DNA of 64,000 nt from Pseudacidovorax sp. Lineage in GTDB: Bacteria; Pseudomonadota; Gammaproteobacteria; Burkholderiales; Burkholderiaceae_C. The DNA lies in assembly GCF_017991995.1 (NCBI RefSeq), contig NZ_JAGOPN010000007.1, positions 62,001 to 126,000 on the forward strand, written 5' to 3'. The notes under the pieces are model-generated. The model was not told the DNA's origin and did no database searches. It saw only the letters and a list, made by a program, of their open reading frames with translations. Below, piece by piece: positions 15,693-23,877 of this stretch; position 1 is the first letter of the stretch, and every line of letters starts with the position of its first letter. Both the position numbers and the translations under genes were made by a program.

Positions 15693-18407
15693 TCACGCCG
15701 GCACCTCCAGCGTGCTCGCGGCGCAGCGGATGCGGATCTGCGGCGTGGCGGCGCGAGGATCGCGCGGCTCGGACGTGGATATGTCGGCGTCGATCACCAC
15801 CAGCGGCCGGCCCTGCTCCAGGGCAGTGAGCCAGCAGCGAGCGAGTTCGGGCAGCAGTTCCTGCTCGATGGCGGTGATCAGGCGGCGGACACCCGCTTCA
15901 TGGTTGCCGCCCACCTCGCGCAGATAAGCGGCCAACCGCGCGCTCGCCTGCATTCGGATGCCGTGCTGTTCCTGGAGACGCCGGGCCACCCGGCCCAGTT
16001 GAAGGTCGACGATGGTCGACAGGTCGCGCGCTTGCAGGGGCCGGTAGGGGACGACGGTCACACGCCCCAGGAAGGCGGCTGGAAACACACGTCTCAGGGC
16101 CGGCATCGCGACCTCGGCGCTCAATGGCGCGTCCCCGGCGCCGGACGCCAGGTCGGCGGCGTCCATCAGCGCCTCCGCGCCGACATTGCTGGTCAGCAGG
16201 ATGATGCAGTTCCTGAAGTCGATGCGACGACCCTCGCCGTCCTCCATCCAGCCCTTGTCGAACACCTGGAAGAAGAGCTCGTGCACATCCGGGTGGGCCT
16301 TCTCGATCTCGTCGAGCAGCACCACGCTGTACGGGCGGCGGCGGACCGCCTCGGTCAACACCCCGCCTTCGCCATAGCCCACATAGCCGGGCGGCGCTCC
16401 CTTGAGCGAGGACACGGTGTGCGCCTCCTGAAACTCGCTCATGTTGATGGTGACCATGTTCTGTACGCCGCCATACATGGCGTCCGCCAACGCGAGTGCC
16501 GTCTCGGTCTTGCCCACGCCGGAGGGTCCCACGAGCAGGAACACGCCCACCGGCTTGTCGGGGTCGGTGAGCCGTGCCTTGGCGGCCTGCACCCGGTCGG
16601 CGATGGTCTGCAGCGCTGAGTCTTGGCCGATGACCCTTGCAGCAAGCAGCGCCTTGAGCTGGAAGACCGCCTTCGCGTCGTCGCTGACCATGCGCCCGAC
16701 GGGAATGCCCGTCCAATCCGCGAGCACCTGGGCCACGACGGACTCGTCGACCTGGGCCAGCGCCAGACCTGGCCGCTCGCGGACTTGTTGGTCCAACGCC
16801 GCGAGCTCCGCCGACACTGGTGATGCCGCGCCATCCGCTGCGTCGACGCCATCGCGCAGAAGGTCCTGCCGCAAGGCACTGATGCGCTGCACCAGCGCCA
16901 CCTGCGCTTCCCAGCCCTGGAGCTGCCCGGCCAGCTCGTCGCGGGCCTGCGAGAGCGTGGTACGGACTGCCTGCAGGGACACCTCGGCGGAACCGCCGCT
17001 CAACCCGAGCCGGATCTGCTTCTGCAGCAGGTCGACCTCGACCTCGAGCGACGCCACCCGGTGGCGCAGCCGCTCCACGCCGGCAGGCGGTGCGTGCATG
17101 GACAGACCCACCCGTGCGCAGGCCGTGTCCAGCAGGCTGATCGCCTTGTCGGGCAACTGGCGGGCCGGCAGATAGCGGCGCGACAGCGTGACTGCCGCAC
17201 GGATGGCTTCGTCCAGGATCACCACGCCGTGGTGGCGGGCAAAGGCGTCCGCGAGGCCGCGGACCATGTCGATGGCGGCGGCCTCCTCGGGCTCGGCGAT
17301 CTGCAGCACCTGGAAGCGCCGCGTGAGTGCCGGATCCTTCTCGATGTGCCGCTTGTATTCCGCCCAGGTGGTCGCGCCGATGCTGCGCAATGCGCCTCTG
17401 GCCAGTGCCGGCTTGAGCAGGTTGGCGGCGTCGCCCGTGCCTGCCTGCCCACCCGCACCGACCAGCGTGTGGACTTCGTCGATGAAGAGGATGACCGGCG
17501 GCACGGCCTTGGTGGCATCTTCGAGCAGTCCTTTGAGCCGGCTCTCGAACTCGCCCCGGACACCCGCACCCGCAAGCATGGCCCCGACATCGACGCTCAG
17601 CAGCCGATGCTCGCGCAGTGCCGGCGGCACCTCGCCGGCAGCGACGGCCAAGGCGAGGCCTTCGACGACGGCGGTCTTGCCCACGCCCGCTTCGCCGGTG
17701 AGCAAGGGATTGTTCTGCCGGCGACGCAGCAGGATGTCGATGAGCCCGCGAACCTCCAGCTGACGTCCGACCACCGGATCGACCTGCCCGGCCCTGGCCT
17801 TTGCCGTGAGGTCGGTGCAGTAGCGCTCCAGGCCCGAGGCATCGTTTCTGCTGAGGGGGCCAGCACCCAGACCGGGTGCTGCTGCGGCATTGCCAGCGAC
17901 TGCGCTCGCGCCGTCTTGAGGACCTTCACGCCCTTCGGGCGAGCCCTCGACGACCCGGGCCCAGGCCTGCGACAGCCGATCGACATCGATGCGGGCGAAG
18001 GCCGGGACGATGCGCAGCAGTGGCGCACGCCGGTCGGCCGATTGCAGGAGCGCCAGCAGCAGCCACGCACCTCGCACGCACTGGCCGCCGTACTCAATGC
18101 TGGAAATCACCCAAGCCCACTCCACCGCATCGCTGACATGGCGAGAGATGTCGGAGAGCGAGCTGGCACCAGCGGGCAACTCGGCCAGCGACGCCGCCAG
18201 GCCCGCCTCGATGTCTTCGGGCCGGAGATCGAAGTGGCGGACGATGCGGTGCAGGTCGCTGTCACCGGCCTGCCAGAGCTGATGCAGCCAGTGCGTGAGT
18301 TCGACGTAGGGATTGCCGCGCAGCCTGGCAAAGGCTGCGCCGGATTCGATGGCGCGGAACAGCGTCGTGTTCAGCCTGCCGAAGAGCGCCTTGCGGGAAA
18401 CGGCCAT
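15693..18407 (-). CDS. tssH: TssH (ClpV), AAA+ sheath-recycling ATPase
   Basis: 904 aa. It has an N-terminal Clp-N-type domain that in ClpV binds the sheath, then two AAA+ modules: Walker A GEAGVGKT near residue 238 and GPSGVGKT near 625, with Walker B segments ILFIDEVHTLVG and VVLLDEIEKAHPD. ClpV differs from ClpB in its N-domain and context; here it heads a T6SS operon. It unfolds contracted TssB/TssC sheath so subunits can be reused. Its position as the first minus-strand gene makes the upstream gap a likely promoter region for the cluster. Confidence 0.96.
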   Translation of the reverse strand: MAVSRKALFGRLNTTLFRAIESGAAFARLRGNPYVELTHWLHQLWQAGDSDLHRIVRHFDLRPEDIEAGLAASLAELPAGASSLSDISRHVSDAVEWAWVISSIEYGGQCVRGAWLLLALLQSADRRAPLLRIVPAFARIDVDRLSQAWARVVEGSPEGREGPQDGASAVAGNAAAAPGLGAGPLSRNDASGLERYCTDLTAKARAGQVDPVVGRQLEVRGLIDILLRRRQNNPLLTGEAGVGKTAVVEGLALAVAAGEVPPALREHRLLSVDVGAMLAGAGVRGEFESRLKGLLEDATKAVPPVILFIDEVHTLVGAGGQAGTGDAANLLKPALARGALRSIGATTWAEYKRHIEKDPALTRRFQVLQIAEPEEAAAIDMVRGLADAFARHHGVVILDEAIRAAVTLSRRYLPARQLPDKAISLLDTACARVGLSMHAPPAGVERLRHRVASLEVEVDLLQKQIRLGLSGGSAEVSLQAVRTTLSQARDELAGQLQGWEAQVALVQRISALRQDLLRDGVDAADGAASPVSAELAALDQQVRERPGLALAQVDESVVAQVLADWTGIPVGRMVSDDAKAVFQLKALLAARVIGQDSALQTIADRVQAAKARLTDPDKPVGVFLLVGPSGVGKTETALALADAMYGGVQNMVTINMSEFQEAHTVSSLKGAPPGYVGYGEGGVLTEAVRRRPYSVVLLDEIEKAHPDVHELFFQVFDKGWMEDGEGRRIDFRNCIILLTSNVGAEALMDAADLASGAGDAPLSAEVAMPALRRVFPAAFLGRVTVVPYRPLQARDLSTIVDLQLGRVARRLQEQHGIRMQASARLAAYLREVGGNHEAGVRRLITAIEQELLPELARCWLTALEQGRPLVVIDADISTSEPRDPRAATPQIRIRCAASTLEVPA

Positions 18408-18847
18408 CGCACAATGCTCAGCGGGGCGCTGTAAGGTTGTGCGTGGCGCACGCTGCCACCTCGCGCCGGGACATGCGCGGCGCCGCCATCATGGATGTAT
18501 TCACGAGATCCTCCCTGCCATCGAAATCATGCACCTCGCTTTCGGGTGCTCGCTTCGATTTAAGCCGAGATGCGCAAGGATTCGGCGCCGCGGCCCCAGT
18601 AATGAAGAGACTTCGTGAAGTAGTCCACCAGGCTTTACGCGCCGATGTGGCGAAGCGCCTCAGGCGATGTGAAGGAAGGTTGCCGCAGCGTAAGAGGGCA
18701 TGGATGCGCGCGTGGAAACCGGACACATCCCCTGCGCCTGGCGAAAAAAATGCCGCCGACCTTCACAGGCCAACGGCATCGATGCGGGCCCTGGCGGACC
18801 CGGTGCCTACGCCATCCCTGGCGGATGGCCGAGCGACGCTCGAGCGC
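18408..18847. other. Non-coding gap between clpV and aroE-like gene 1
   Basis: 440 bp with no supportable gene; the short frames are shadows. It should contain the T6SS promoter (minus strand, toward 18407). A clear intrinsic terminator for the aroE-like operon lies in its right part (18744-18779). No clear sigma-54 box was found by eye near clpV. Confidence 0.6.
18744..18779 (-). terminator. Intrinsic terminator of the aroE-like operon
   Basis: On the minus strand the sequence folds into a 12-bp stem (ATGCCGTTGGCC with GGTCGGCGGCAT, three G-U wobbles, 6-nt loop) followed directly by seven T residues. It is about 70 bp beyond the stop codon of aroE-like gene 1, as expected for a rho-independent terminator. 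Confidence 0.8.
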
Positions 18848-19681
18848 TCAGTACTTCAGCGTCGCACTCTCACGCAATTCGTCCGCGGTCGCGGTGCCGA
18901 AGCCGAAGAACTCCAGGTACGCAGGAATCATCTCGAACAGCATGTCCGTGCCCACCTGCACCTGGCAGCCGCGCGCCATGGCGGCTTTCAGGAGCGGCGT
19001 GTACTCGGTCTTCATCACCACCTCGCCGACGAAGGTGGTCGGTGCGATACGCTCCACGTCGAAGGGCAGCGGATCGCTTTCCTTCATGCCCAGCGGCGTG
19101 GCGTTCACGACCACGTCGTAGCCAGCCGGGTCGTTGGAGCCCGTGCTCACCGTCAACTGCGGATAGTGGGCGCGCAGGCGCTCGGCCAAGCCTTCGACGG
19201 ACGCCGTGTTCAGGTCGAACAGCGAGAGGTGCGCCGCGCCCGCCGCCGCGATGGACGCCGCAATGGCGCAGCCCACGCCACCCGCGCCGGAGACGAGCAC
19301 GCGCGCGCCACGGAAGCTGCGCCCCTTGCGCTCCACGCCGCGCACGAAGCCGGCGCCATCGAACTGGTCGCCGAGCAGGGTGCCGTCATCGCGCAGCAGC
19401 ACGGCGTTGCAGGCACCGGCGATGCGGGCCGTGGGCGTGGTCTCGTGCACCAGCGACATGGTGGTCACCTTGTGCGGCATGGTGACCAGCGCGCCGCGGA
19501 TGTTGCTCATCCTGAACAGCAGCGGCAGGAAGGCCACGTAGTCTTCGGGCTTCACGCCCATCGGCACCACCACCGCGTCGATGCCCTTCTTGTCGAACCA
19601 GGGGTTGTAGATCATCGGAGCCTTGAAGCTCTCGGTGGGGTAGCCGATGTGGGCGATGAGGGTGGTCTTGCCGGAGATCAT
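18848..19681 (-). CDS. AroE-like shikimate/quinate dehydrogenase family protein 1
   Basis: 277 aa with AroE fold features: catalytic Lys71 in VTMPHK, Asn92 in CNAV, Asp108 in GDQFDG, and an NADP-type dinucleotide loop (SGAGGVG near 132). The two serines that bind the shikimate carboxylate in E. coli AroE (GNPIxHSxSP) are replaced by Phe and Ala (GYPTESFKAP). It may therefore act on a related cyclic hydroxy acid rather than shikimate. It is second in a two-gene operon 38 bp after its paralogue, divergent from an IclR regulator and followed by a terminator. Catabolic rather than biosynthetic use is inferred from context. Confidence 0.85.
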   Translation of the reverse strand: MISGKTTLIAHIGYPTESFKAPMIYNPWFDKKGIDAVVVPMGVKPEDYVAFLPLLFRMSNIRGALVTMPHKVTTMSLVHETTPTARIAGACNAVLLRDDGTLLGDQFDGAGFVRGVERKGRSFRGARVLVSGAGGVGCAIAASIAAAGAAHLSLFDLNTASVEGLAERLRAHYPQLTVSTGSNDPAGYDVVVNATPLGMKESDPLPFDVERIAPTTFVGEVVMKTEYTPLLKAAMARGCQVQVGTDMLFEMIPAYLEFFGFGTATADELRESATLKY

Positions 19682-19719
19682 GGAAGCAGTGATGGGGGGC
19701 GGAAGAACGCGAAAAGCGA

Positions 19720-20631
19720 TCAGCCCTGGCGGCCCCGTGGCGCCTGGGCGATCTCGGCCTGAAGTTCGGCCGGATAGATGATCTGCCGCAGAAAGCCGGC
19801 GTCCTCGCGCACGAGGGCCGCGGCCTGCGGCAGGTCGAAGTAATCGAAGTAATGCGCCATCTGCTGGATCAGCATCTCGAAGCCGGGCTGGGCCTGGAGG
19901 CCGCGCGCACGCGCGGCGCGCACCAGCGGCGTGGGCTGGCCGCGCAGCAGGATGTCGAACACGGCCGCGTGCGGCGCCATTCGGGTGACGTCGCAGGGCA
20001 GCGCTTCTTCGCCCTTCAGGCCGACCTGGGTGGCATTGATGACCAGGTCGTAGCCCGACGGATCGGCCGAGGGCGCGGCCACTACCTCGGCGTCGAAGGC
20101 GGCATCGATGCGGGCTGCGGTGCCCGCGGCCTTGCCCGCGGCCGGGTCATAGAAGGCGATGTGGCGCGCGCCGTCGTCGCCGCCGCCTTCAGCCAGCGAC
20201 ACGCCGATGGCGGCAGCGCTCACGCCCGCGCCCAGGATCAGCACCCGCTGCCCGCGGAAAGGAATGCCGAACCAGTCCAGCGCACCGACGATGCCTTCGC
20301 CATCGAACAGGTCGCCTTCGAGCTCTCCGCTTTTCGTGCGGCGCACGATGTTGACCGAGCCCGCCACGCGCGCGAACAGGCCGCAGCCGTCGAGCAGGTC
20401 CACCGCCAGCGGCTTGTGAGGCGGTGCGATCAGCATGCCCCGGACGTTGTGGCCGAGGAAGCTGGCCTTGAGCCACACGGCAAAGTCGCGGGCGCGCACC
20501 TGCACCGGCACCATCACGGCGTCGATGCCGCAGCGCTCGAAGACGGCGTTGAACATGCGCGGCAGGCGCACATTGGTGACGGGATCGCCAGGGATGAGGT
20601 AGAGGTCGGTCTTGCCAGTGATGGAAGCCAT
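19720..20631 (-). CDS. AroE-like shikimate/quinate dehydrogenase family protein 2
   Basis: 303 aa from the ATG at 20629-20631 (a GTG four codons upstream is possible; GGAG lies 11 nt before the ATG). It keeps the catalytic Lys in APPHK and the Asp in GDLFDG, and has a dinucleotide loop GAGVSAAAIG. As in gene 1, the substrate serines are missing (GDPVTNVRLP instead of GNPIxHSxSP). The two paralogues are clearly diverged in sequence, which suggests two steps or two substrates rather than a recent duplication. It is first in the operon and reads away from the IclR-family regulator. Confidence 0.83.
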   Translation of the reverse strand: MASITGKTDLYLIPGDPVTNVRLPRMFNAVFERCGIDAVMVPVQVRARDFAVWLKASFLGHNVRGMLIAPPHKPLAVDLLDGCGLFARVAGSVNIVRRTKSGELEGDLFDGEGIVGALDWFGIPFRGQRVLILGAGVSAAAIGVSLAEGGGDDGARHIAFYDPAAGKAAGTAARIDAAFDAEVVAAPSADPSGYDLVINATQVGLKGEEALPCDVTRMAPHAAVFDILLRGQPTPLVRAARARGLQAQPGFEMLIQQMAHYFDYFDLPQAAALVREDAGFLRQIIYPAELQAEIAQAPRGRQG

Positions 20632-20749
20632 CGGGTCGTTCACTCCAGGAATCGGATGCGCGAATCGGATCGGTGTCGAGGCCGCAAGAACAACGGCCCG
20701 GACTGTAGACAGCAGGGTGCGGGGCCGTCAGTCGGGGGCGGATCGCGGC

Positions 20750-20764
20750 GTTCGATAATCGCCC
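20750..20764. promoter_or_regulatory. PcaR-type operator in the divergent aroE/iclR promoter
   Basis: GTTCGATAATCGCCC lies between the two divergent genes and differs at one position from GTTCGATAATCGCAC, the motif I recall for PcaR sites upstream of beta-ketoadipate genes. Related half-motifs (GAACGATCA, CGAACG) follow within 30 bp, matching the habit of this IclR subgroup of binding repeated 10-bp elements. It is probably bound by the adjacent IclR-family product. Confidence 0.6.
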
Positions 20765-20796
20765 AGCACTGAACGATCAACGAACGTCTTAAGGGT

Positions 20797-21672
20797 TTGT
20801 ACGTGGTCTCTCGCCGCCTTGCCTCCACCCCCGTCTCCGAGCCATCGCACGAGGACGAAAGCCCCGATTCTCCGTCCTCCCCCGCAGGGAATGCACAGGA
20901 CGGTCAGGCGCCCGCCGGCCTGGACCGGCGCGACTGGATCGCCGGCCTGGAGCGCGGCGTCGGCATCATTGAGGCCTTCGACGACGCCCATCCCCGCATG
21001 ACGGCCAGCGAGGCCGGCCAGCGCACCGGCCTCACGCGCACGGCAGCGCGGCGCTACCTGCTGACGCTGCAGCACATGGGCTATGTGGCCAGCGACGGCA
21101 AGCTGTTCTGGCTCACACCGCGCGTGTTGCGGCTCGGCCAGTCGTACCTCGATTCGGCGCGGCTGCCGCGCATTGCACAGCCCTTCCTGCAGCGCGTGGC
21201 CGTCGGCACGCACGAGACGGCCTACCTCAGCGTGCTGGACGGCGACGATGTGGTCTACATCGCCCGCAACGGTCCGCAGCGGCAGATGAGCACCGGCTAC
21301 GTGCTGGGCGCACGGGTGCCCGCGCAGGTGACGGCGGCCGGGCTGCTCATGCTGGCCCTGTTGCCCGAGGCCGCTTCGGCGGCCTGGTGGGCCGCACGCA
21401 AGCTGCAGGTCTTCACCTCCTTCACGCTGGCCGACCCCGCCGACCTGCGGCGCGAGATGGCCCGCGTCAAGGCCCAGGACTGGGCGCTGTCCGAACAGCA
21501 GCTGGACCTGAATTCACGCGGCATCGCCGTGCCGCTGCGCGACCGGCGCGGCGACGTGCATGGCGCCCTGAACATCACGATGCCCATGGGCCAGGAGAGC
21601 ACCGAGACCGCCGTGGCCCGCGTGCTCCCCGTGCTGCGCGAGGCCGCGCAGGCGATGCGCAACCTGATCTGA
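20797..21672 (+). CDS. IclR-family transcriptional regulator, PcaR/PcaU/PobR subgroup
   Basis: About 291 aa. After a Pro/Ser-rich leader, residues ~45-110 form the winged helix (GLERGVGIIEAFDD, MTASEAGQRTGLTRTAARRYLLTL). The remainder is the IclR effector domain (YLSVLDGDDVVYIARN, GRVPAQVTAAGLL-type pattern, IAVPLRDRRGDVHGALNI). The PcaR/PcaU subgroup responds to beta-ketoadipate-pathway intermediates. No ATG is available near the front: the start is TTG at 20797 or GTG at 20803. It diverges from the aroE-like pair across a 165-bp gap holding a PcaR-like operator, so it most likely controls them and itself. Confidence 0.88.
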   Translation: MYVVSRRLASTPVSEPSHEDESPDSPSSPAGNAQDGQAPAGLDRRDWIAGLERGVGIIEAFDDAHPRMTASEAGQRTGLTRTAARRYLLTLQHMGYVASDGKLFWLTPRVLRLGQSYLDSARLPRIAQPFLQRVAVGTHETAYLSVLDGDDVVYIARNGPQRQMSTGYVLGARVPAQVTAAGLLMLALLPEAASAAWWAARKLQVFTSFTLADPADLRREMARVKAQDWALSEQQLDLNSRGIAVPLRDRRGDVHGALNITMPMGQESTETAVARVLPVLREAAQAMRNLI

Positions 21673-21675
21673 GCC

Positions 21676-22812
21676 TCAAAGGCCGACGGCCAGGCCGCTG
21701 AGCAGCAAGCCGGTCCCCCAGACGGCCGGCGCGCGCCACGACATGGCACGCAACTCCACCCGCTCGTGCAGCATGCGGGCCGCGCCCACCGAAAGCACGA
21801 AGGCCGCAACCAGGGCGGCGAGGGCCTGCCACGGCGTCAGGGGCGCCAGGCCCGTCTGCGCCGAGGCGCTGACGAGCAGCAACACGGGAAAGTGGATGAG
21901 GAACAGCGCGTACGCCCAGGTCCCCAGCCGCCCCAGCGGCGCCCACACCGACAGCGCCAGCCATCCCCGCGGCTGCGCCAGCATGAGCAGCAAGGTGGCG
22001 ACCAGCGCCAGCGCGATGCGGCTGCGCCAGTCGATCCACAGGGCGACGCCGCCCAGCAGAGCCAGCGCCAACCCGGCAGCGATGCGGGATCGGGGCGCCC
22101 GCAGCCGTCCTGCCCAGAAGGCCAGCATGCCCAGGCCATAGCTGCCGAAGAAATAGATGCCCGTGTCGTCCAGCGCGCTGTGCCGGTTGAAGACCACCAA
22201 AGAGGCGGACGTCAGCCCCGTCACCATGAGCACCGCCAGCGCCCGGGCCACCGAGGCGTCGAGCCGGCCCTGCCGCCGCCACAGTGCCGCCACCCAGAAC
22301 AGCAGGAGCGCCAGGCCGTACAGCTGGAAGTCGACCGCCACGTACCACACGCCAGTGGACAGCGCGGGCTGGTTCAGCAGGTCCTGCAGCAGCAGCGCAT
22401 GGGCCACCATCTGGACGAACGACGGCTGGCCCGGCACGTCGTCGCCCGGCAGCGCCGGACGCACGAGGGCTTCCACGAGCACGCAGGCCACCAGGGCCGC
22501 CAGATAGGGCGAAGCCAGCCGCACGTAGCGCTGGACAAGTCGCAGGCAGGGATGCCCCGCACGCAACTCACCCTCGGGTGCCAGGCTGGCCGCCGTCAGG
22601 AAGCCACCCAGCACCAGGAAGACCTGGACCGCCAGCCGGCCCTCGCGCCCCAGGACCTCGAACAGCGTCGGCGCCAACGGCCAAGCCGCCACGGGCAAGG
22701 GCCCGTAGCGGCTGAAGTGATGGGCCACGATCAGCAGGCAGGCCAGTGCCTTGAGTGCGTCGATCAGGGGCCAGCGAGGCGGCGGCGCGCGGCCGCCGGC
22801 GGCAGGGTTCAA
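21676..22812 (-). CDS. Acyltransferase-3 family membrane protein (OafA/YrhL-like)
   Basis: About 378 aa with roughly ten hydrophobic segments. The N-terminal motif LKALACLLIVAHHF carries the family's catalytic-type histidine, and VFLVLGGFL and YALFLIHFPVLLL match the first and late helices. Family members move acyl groups onto surface sugars or other envelope molecules. A TTG start at 22810-22812 overlapping the upstream stop codon is proposed because no ATG lies before the conserved motif; the frame is open further upstream only as a shadow of the nitronate monooxygenase gene. Substrate unknown. Confidence 0.75.
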   Translation of the reverse strand: MNPAAGGRAPPPRWPLIDALKALACLLIVAHHFSRYGPLPVAAWPLAPTLFEVLGREGRLAVQVFLVLGGFLTAASLAPEGELRAGHPCLRLVQRYVRLASPYLAALVACVLVEALVRPALPGDDVPGQPSFVQMVAHALLLQDLLNQPALSTGVWYVAVDFQLYGLALLLFWVAALWRRQGRLDASVARALAVLMVTGLTSASLVVFNRHSALDDTGIYFFGSYGLGMLAFWAGRLRAPRSRIAAGLALALLGGVALWIDWRSRIALALVATLLLMLAQPRGWLALSVWAPLGRLGTWAYALFLIHFPVLLLVSASAQTGLAPLTPWQALAALVAAFVLSVGAARMLHERVELRAMSWRAPAVWGTGLLLSGLAVGL

Positions 22813-23771
22813 AGTGCCAGGCGACGGCGGGCTTCTTCGTACTCGCGCCGCAGCGTGGCGACGAAGTCGGCCGTGGGCTGCACCTTCTTGATGGCGCCGA
22901 TGCCCTGGCCGGAGCCCCAGATGTCCTTCCAGGCCTTGGCCTTGCTGCCCTCGCCCGACGCGAAGTTCATGGTCTTGACGTCGCCCTCGGGCAGGTTGGC
23001 CGGGTCCATGCCTGCCGCCACGATGCTGGGCGCCAGGTAGTTTCCATGCACGCCGGTGAACAGGCTGGAGTAGACGATGTCGTCCGAGTTGCTGTCGACG
23101 ATGGCCTGCTTGTAGGCGTCGCTCGCGCGGGCTTCGTCGGTGGCGATGAAGGCGCTGCCGATGTAGGCGAAGTCGGCGCCCATGGCCTGCGCGGCCAGCA
23201 CGGCACCGCCGGTGGCGATGGAGCCCGACAGCGCGACGGGGCCATCGAACCACTCGCGGATCTCCTGGATCAGCGCGAAGGGGCTCTTCACACCCGCATG
23301 GCCACCGGCACCGGCCGCAACGGCGATCAGGCCGTCGGCGCCCTTCTCGATGGCTTTCTTGGCGAAGGTGTTGTTGATCACGTCGTGCAGCGTCACGCCG
23401 CCATAGCTGTGCACGGCCTCGTTGACGTCGGTGCGCGCGCCGAGGGACGTGATGATGATCGGCACCTTGTACTTCACCACCAGCTCCATGTCGTGCTCGA
23501 GCCGGTCGTTGCTCTTGTGGACGATCTGGTTGATGGCGAAGGGCGCGGCCGGCTTGTCGGGGTTGGCCTTGTTGTAGGCCGCCAGTTCCTCGGTGATCTC
23601 GGCCAGCCATTCGTCCAGCTGCGCCGCGGGCCGCGCATTGAGCGCAGGCATCGAGCCGACGACGCCGGCCTTGCATTGGGCGATCACCAGCTTGGGGTTG
23701 CTGATGATGAACAGGGGCGAGCCGATGATGGGCAGCGGCAGGTGGGCGAGTGCGCCAGGCAGTCTGGACAT
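22809..23771 (-). CDS. Nitronate monooxygenase family flavoprotein (2-nitropropane dioxygenase-like)
   Basis: 320 aa TIM-barrel flavoprotein. Family motifs: PIIGSPLFIISNPKL at the N-terminus, KGADGLIAVAAGAGGHAG (FMN phosphate region) near the middle, and IATGGAVLAAQAMGADFAYIGSAF toward the C-terminal half. Members oxidise alkyl nitronates such as propionate-3-nitronate using FMN and O2, though many homologues have unknown true substrates. The ATG at 23769-23771 is preferred over upstream frame extensions because it directly precedes the conserved start and has a GGAGA element upstream. It lies downstream of the acyl-CoA dehydrogenase gene on the same strand. Confidence 0.88.
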   Translation of the reverse strand: MSRLPGALAHLPLPIIGSPLFIISNPKLVIAQCKAGVVGSMPALNARPAAQLDEWLAEITEELAAYNKANPDKPAAPFAINQIVHKSNDRLEHDMELVVKYKVPIIITSLGARTDVNEAVHSYGGVTLHDVINNTFAKKAIEKGADGLIAVAAGAGGHAGVKSPFALIQEIREWFDGPVALSGSIATGGAVLAAQAMGADFAYIGSAFIATDEARASDAYKQAIVDSNSDDIVYSSLFTGVHGNYLAPSIVAAGMDPANLPEGDVKTMNFASGEGSKAKAWKDIWGSGQGIGAIKKVQPTADFVATLRREYEEARRRLAL

Positions 23772-23877
23772 GGGAAAGTCTCCTCTCGTGTGAATCGATG
23801 GTTCGGGCGAAGTTATAGGGGCCGACTGCCGCGCCTGCCGTCCGATGGGCGACAGGTGGGCATGGCCGGCGGCGGCC

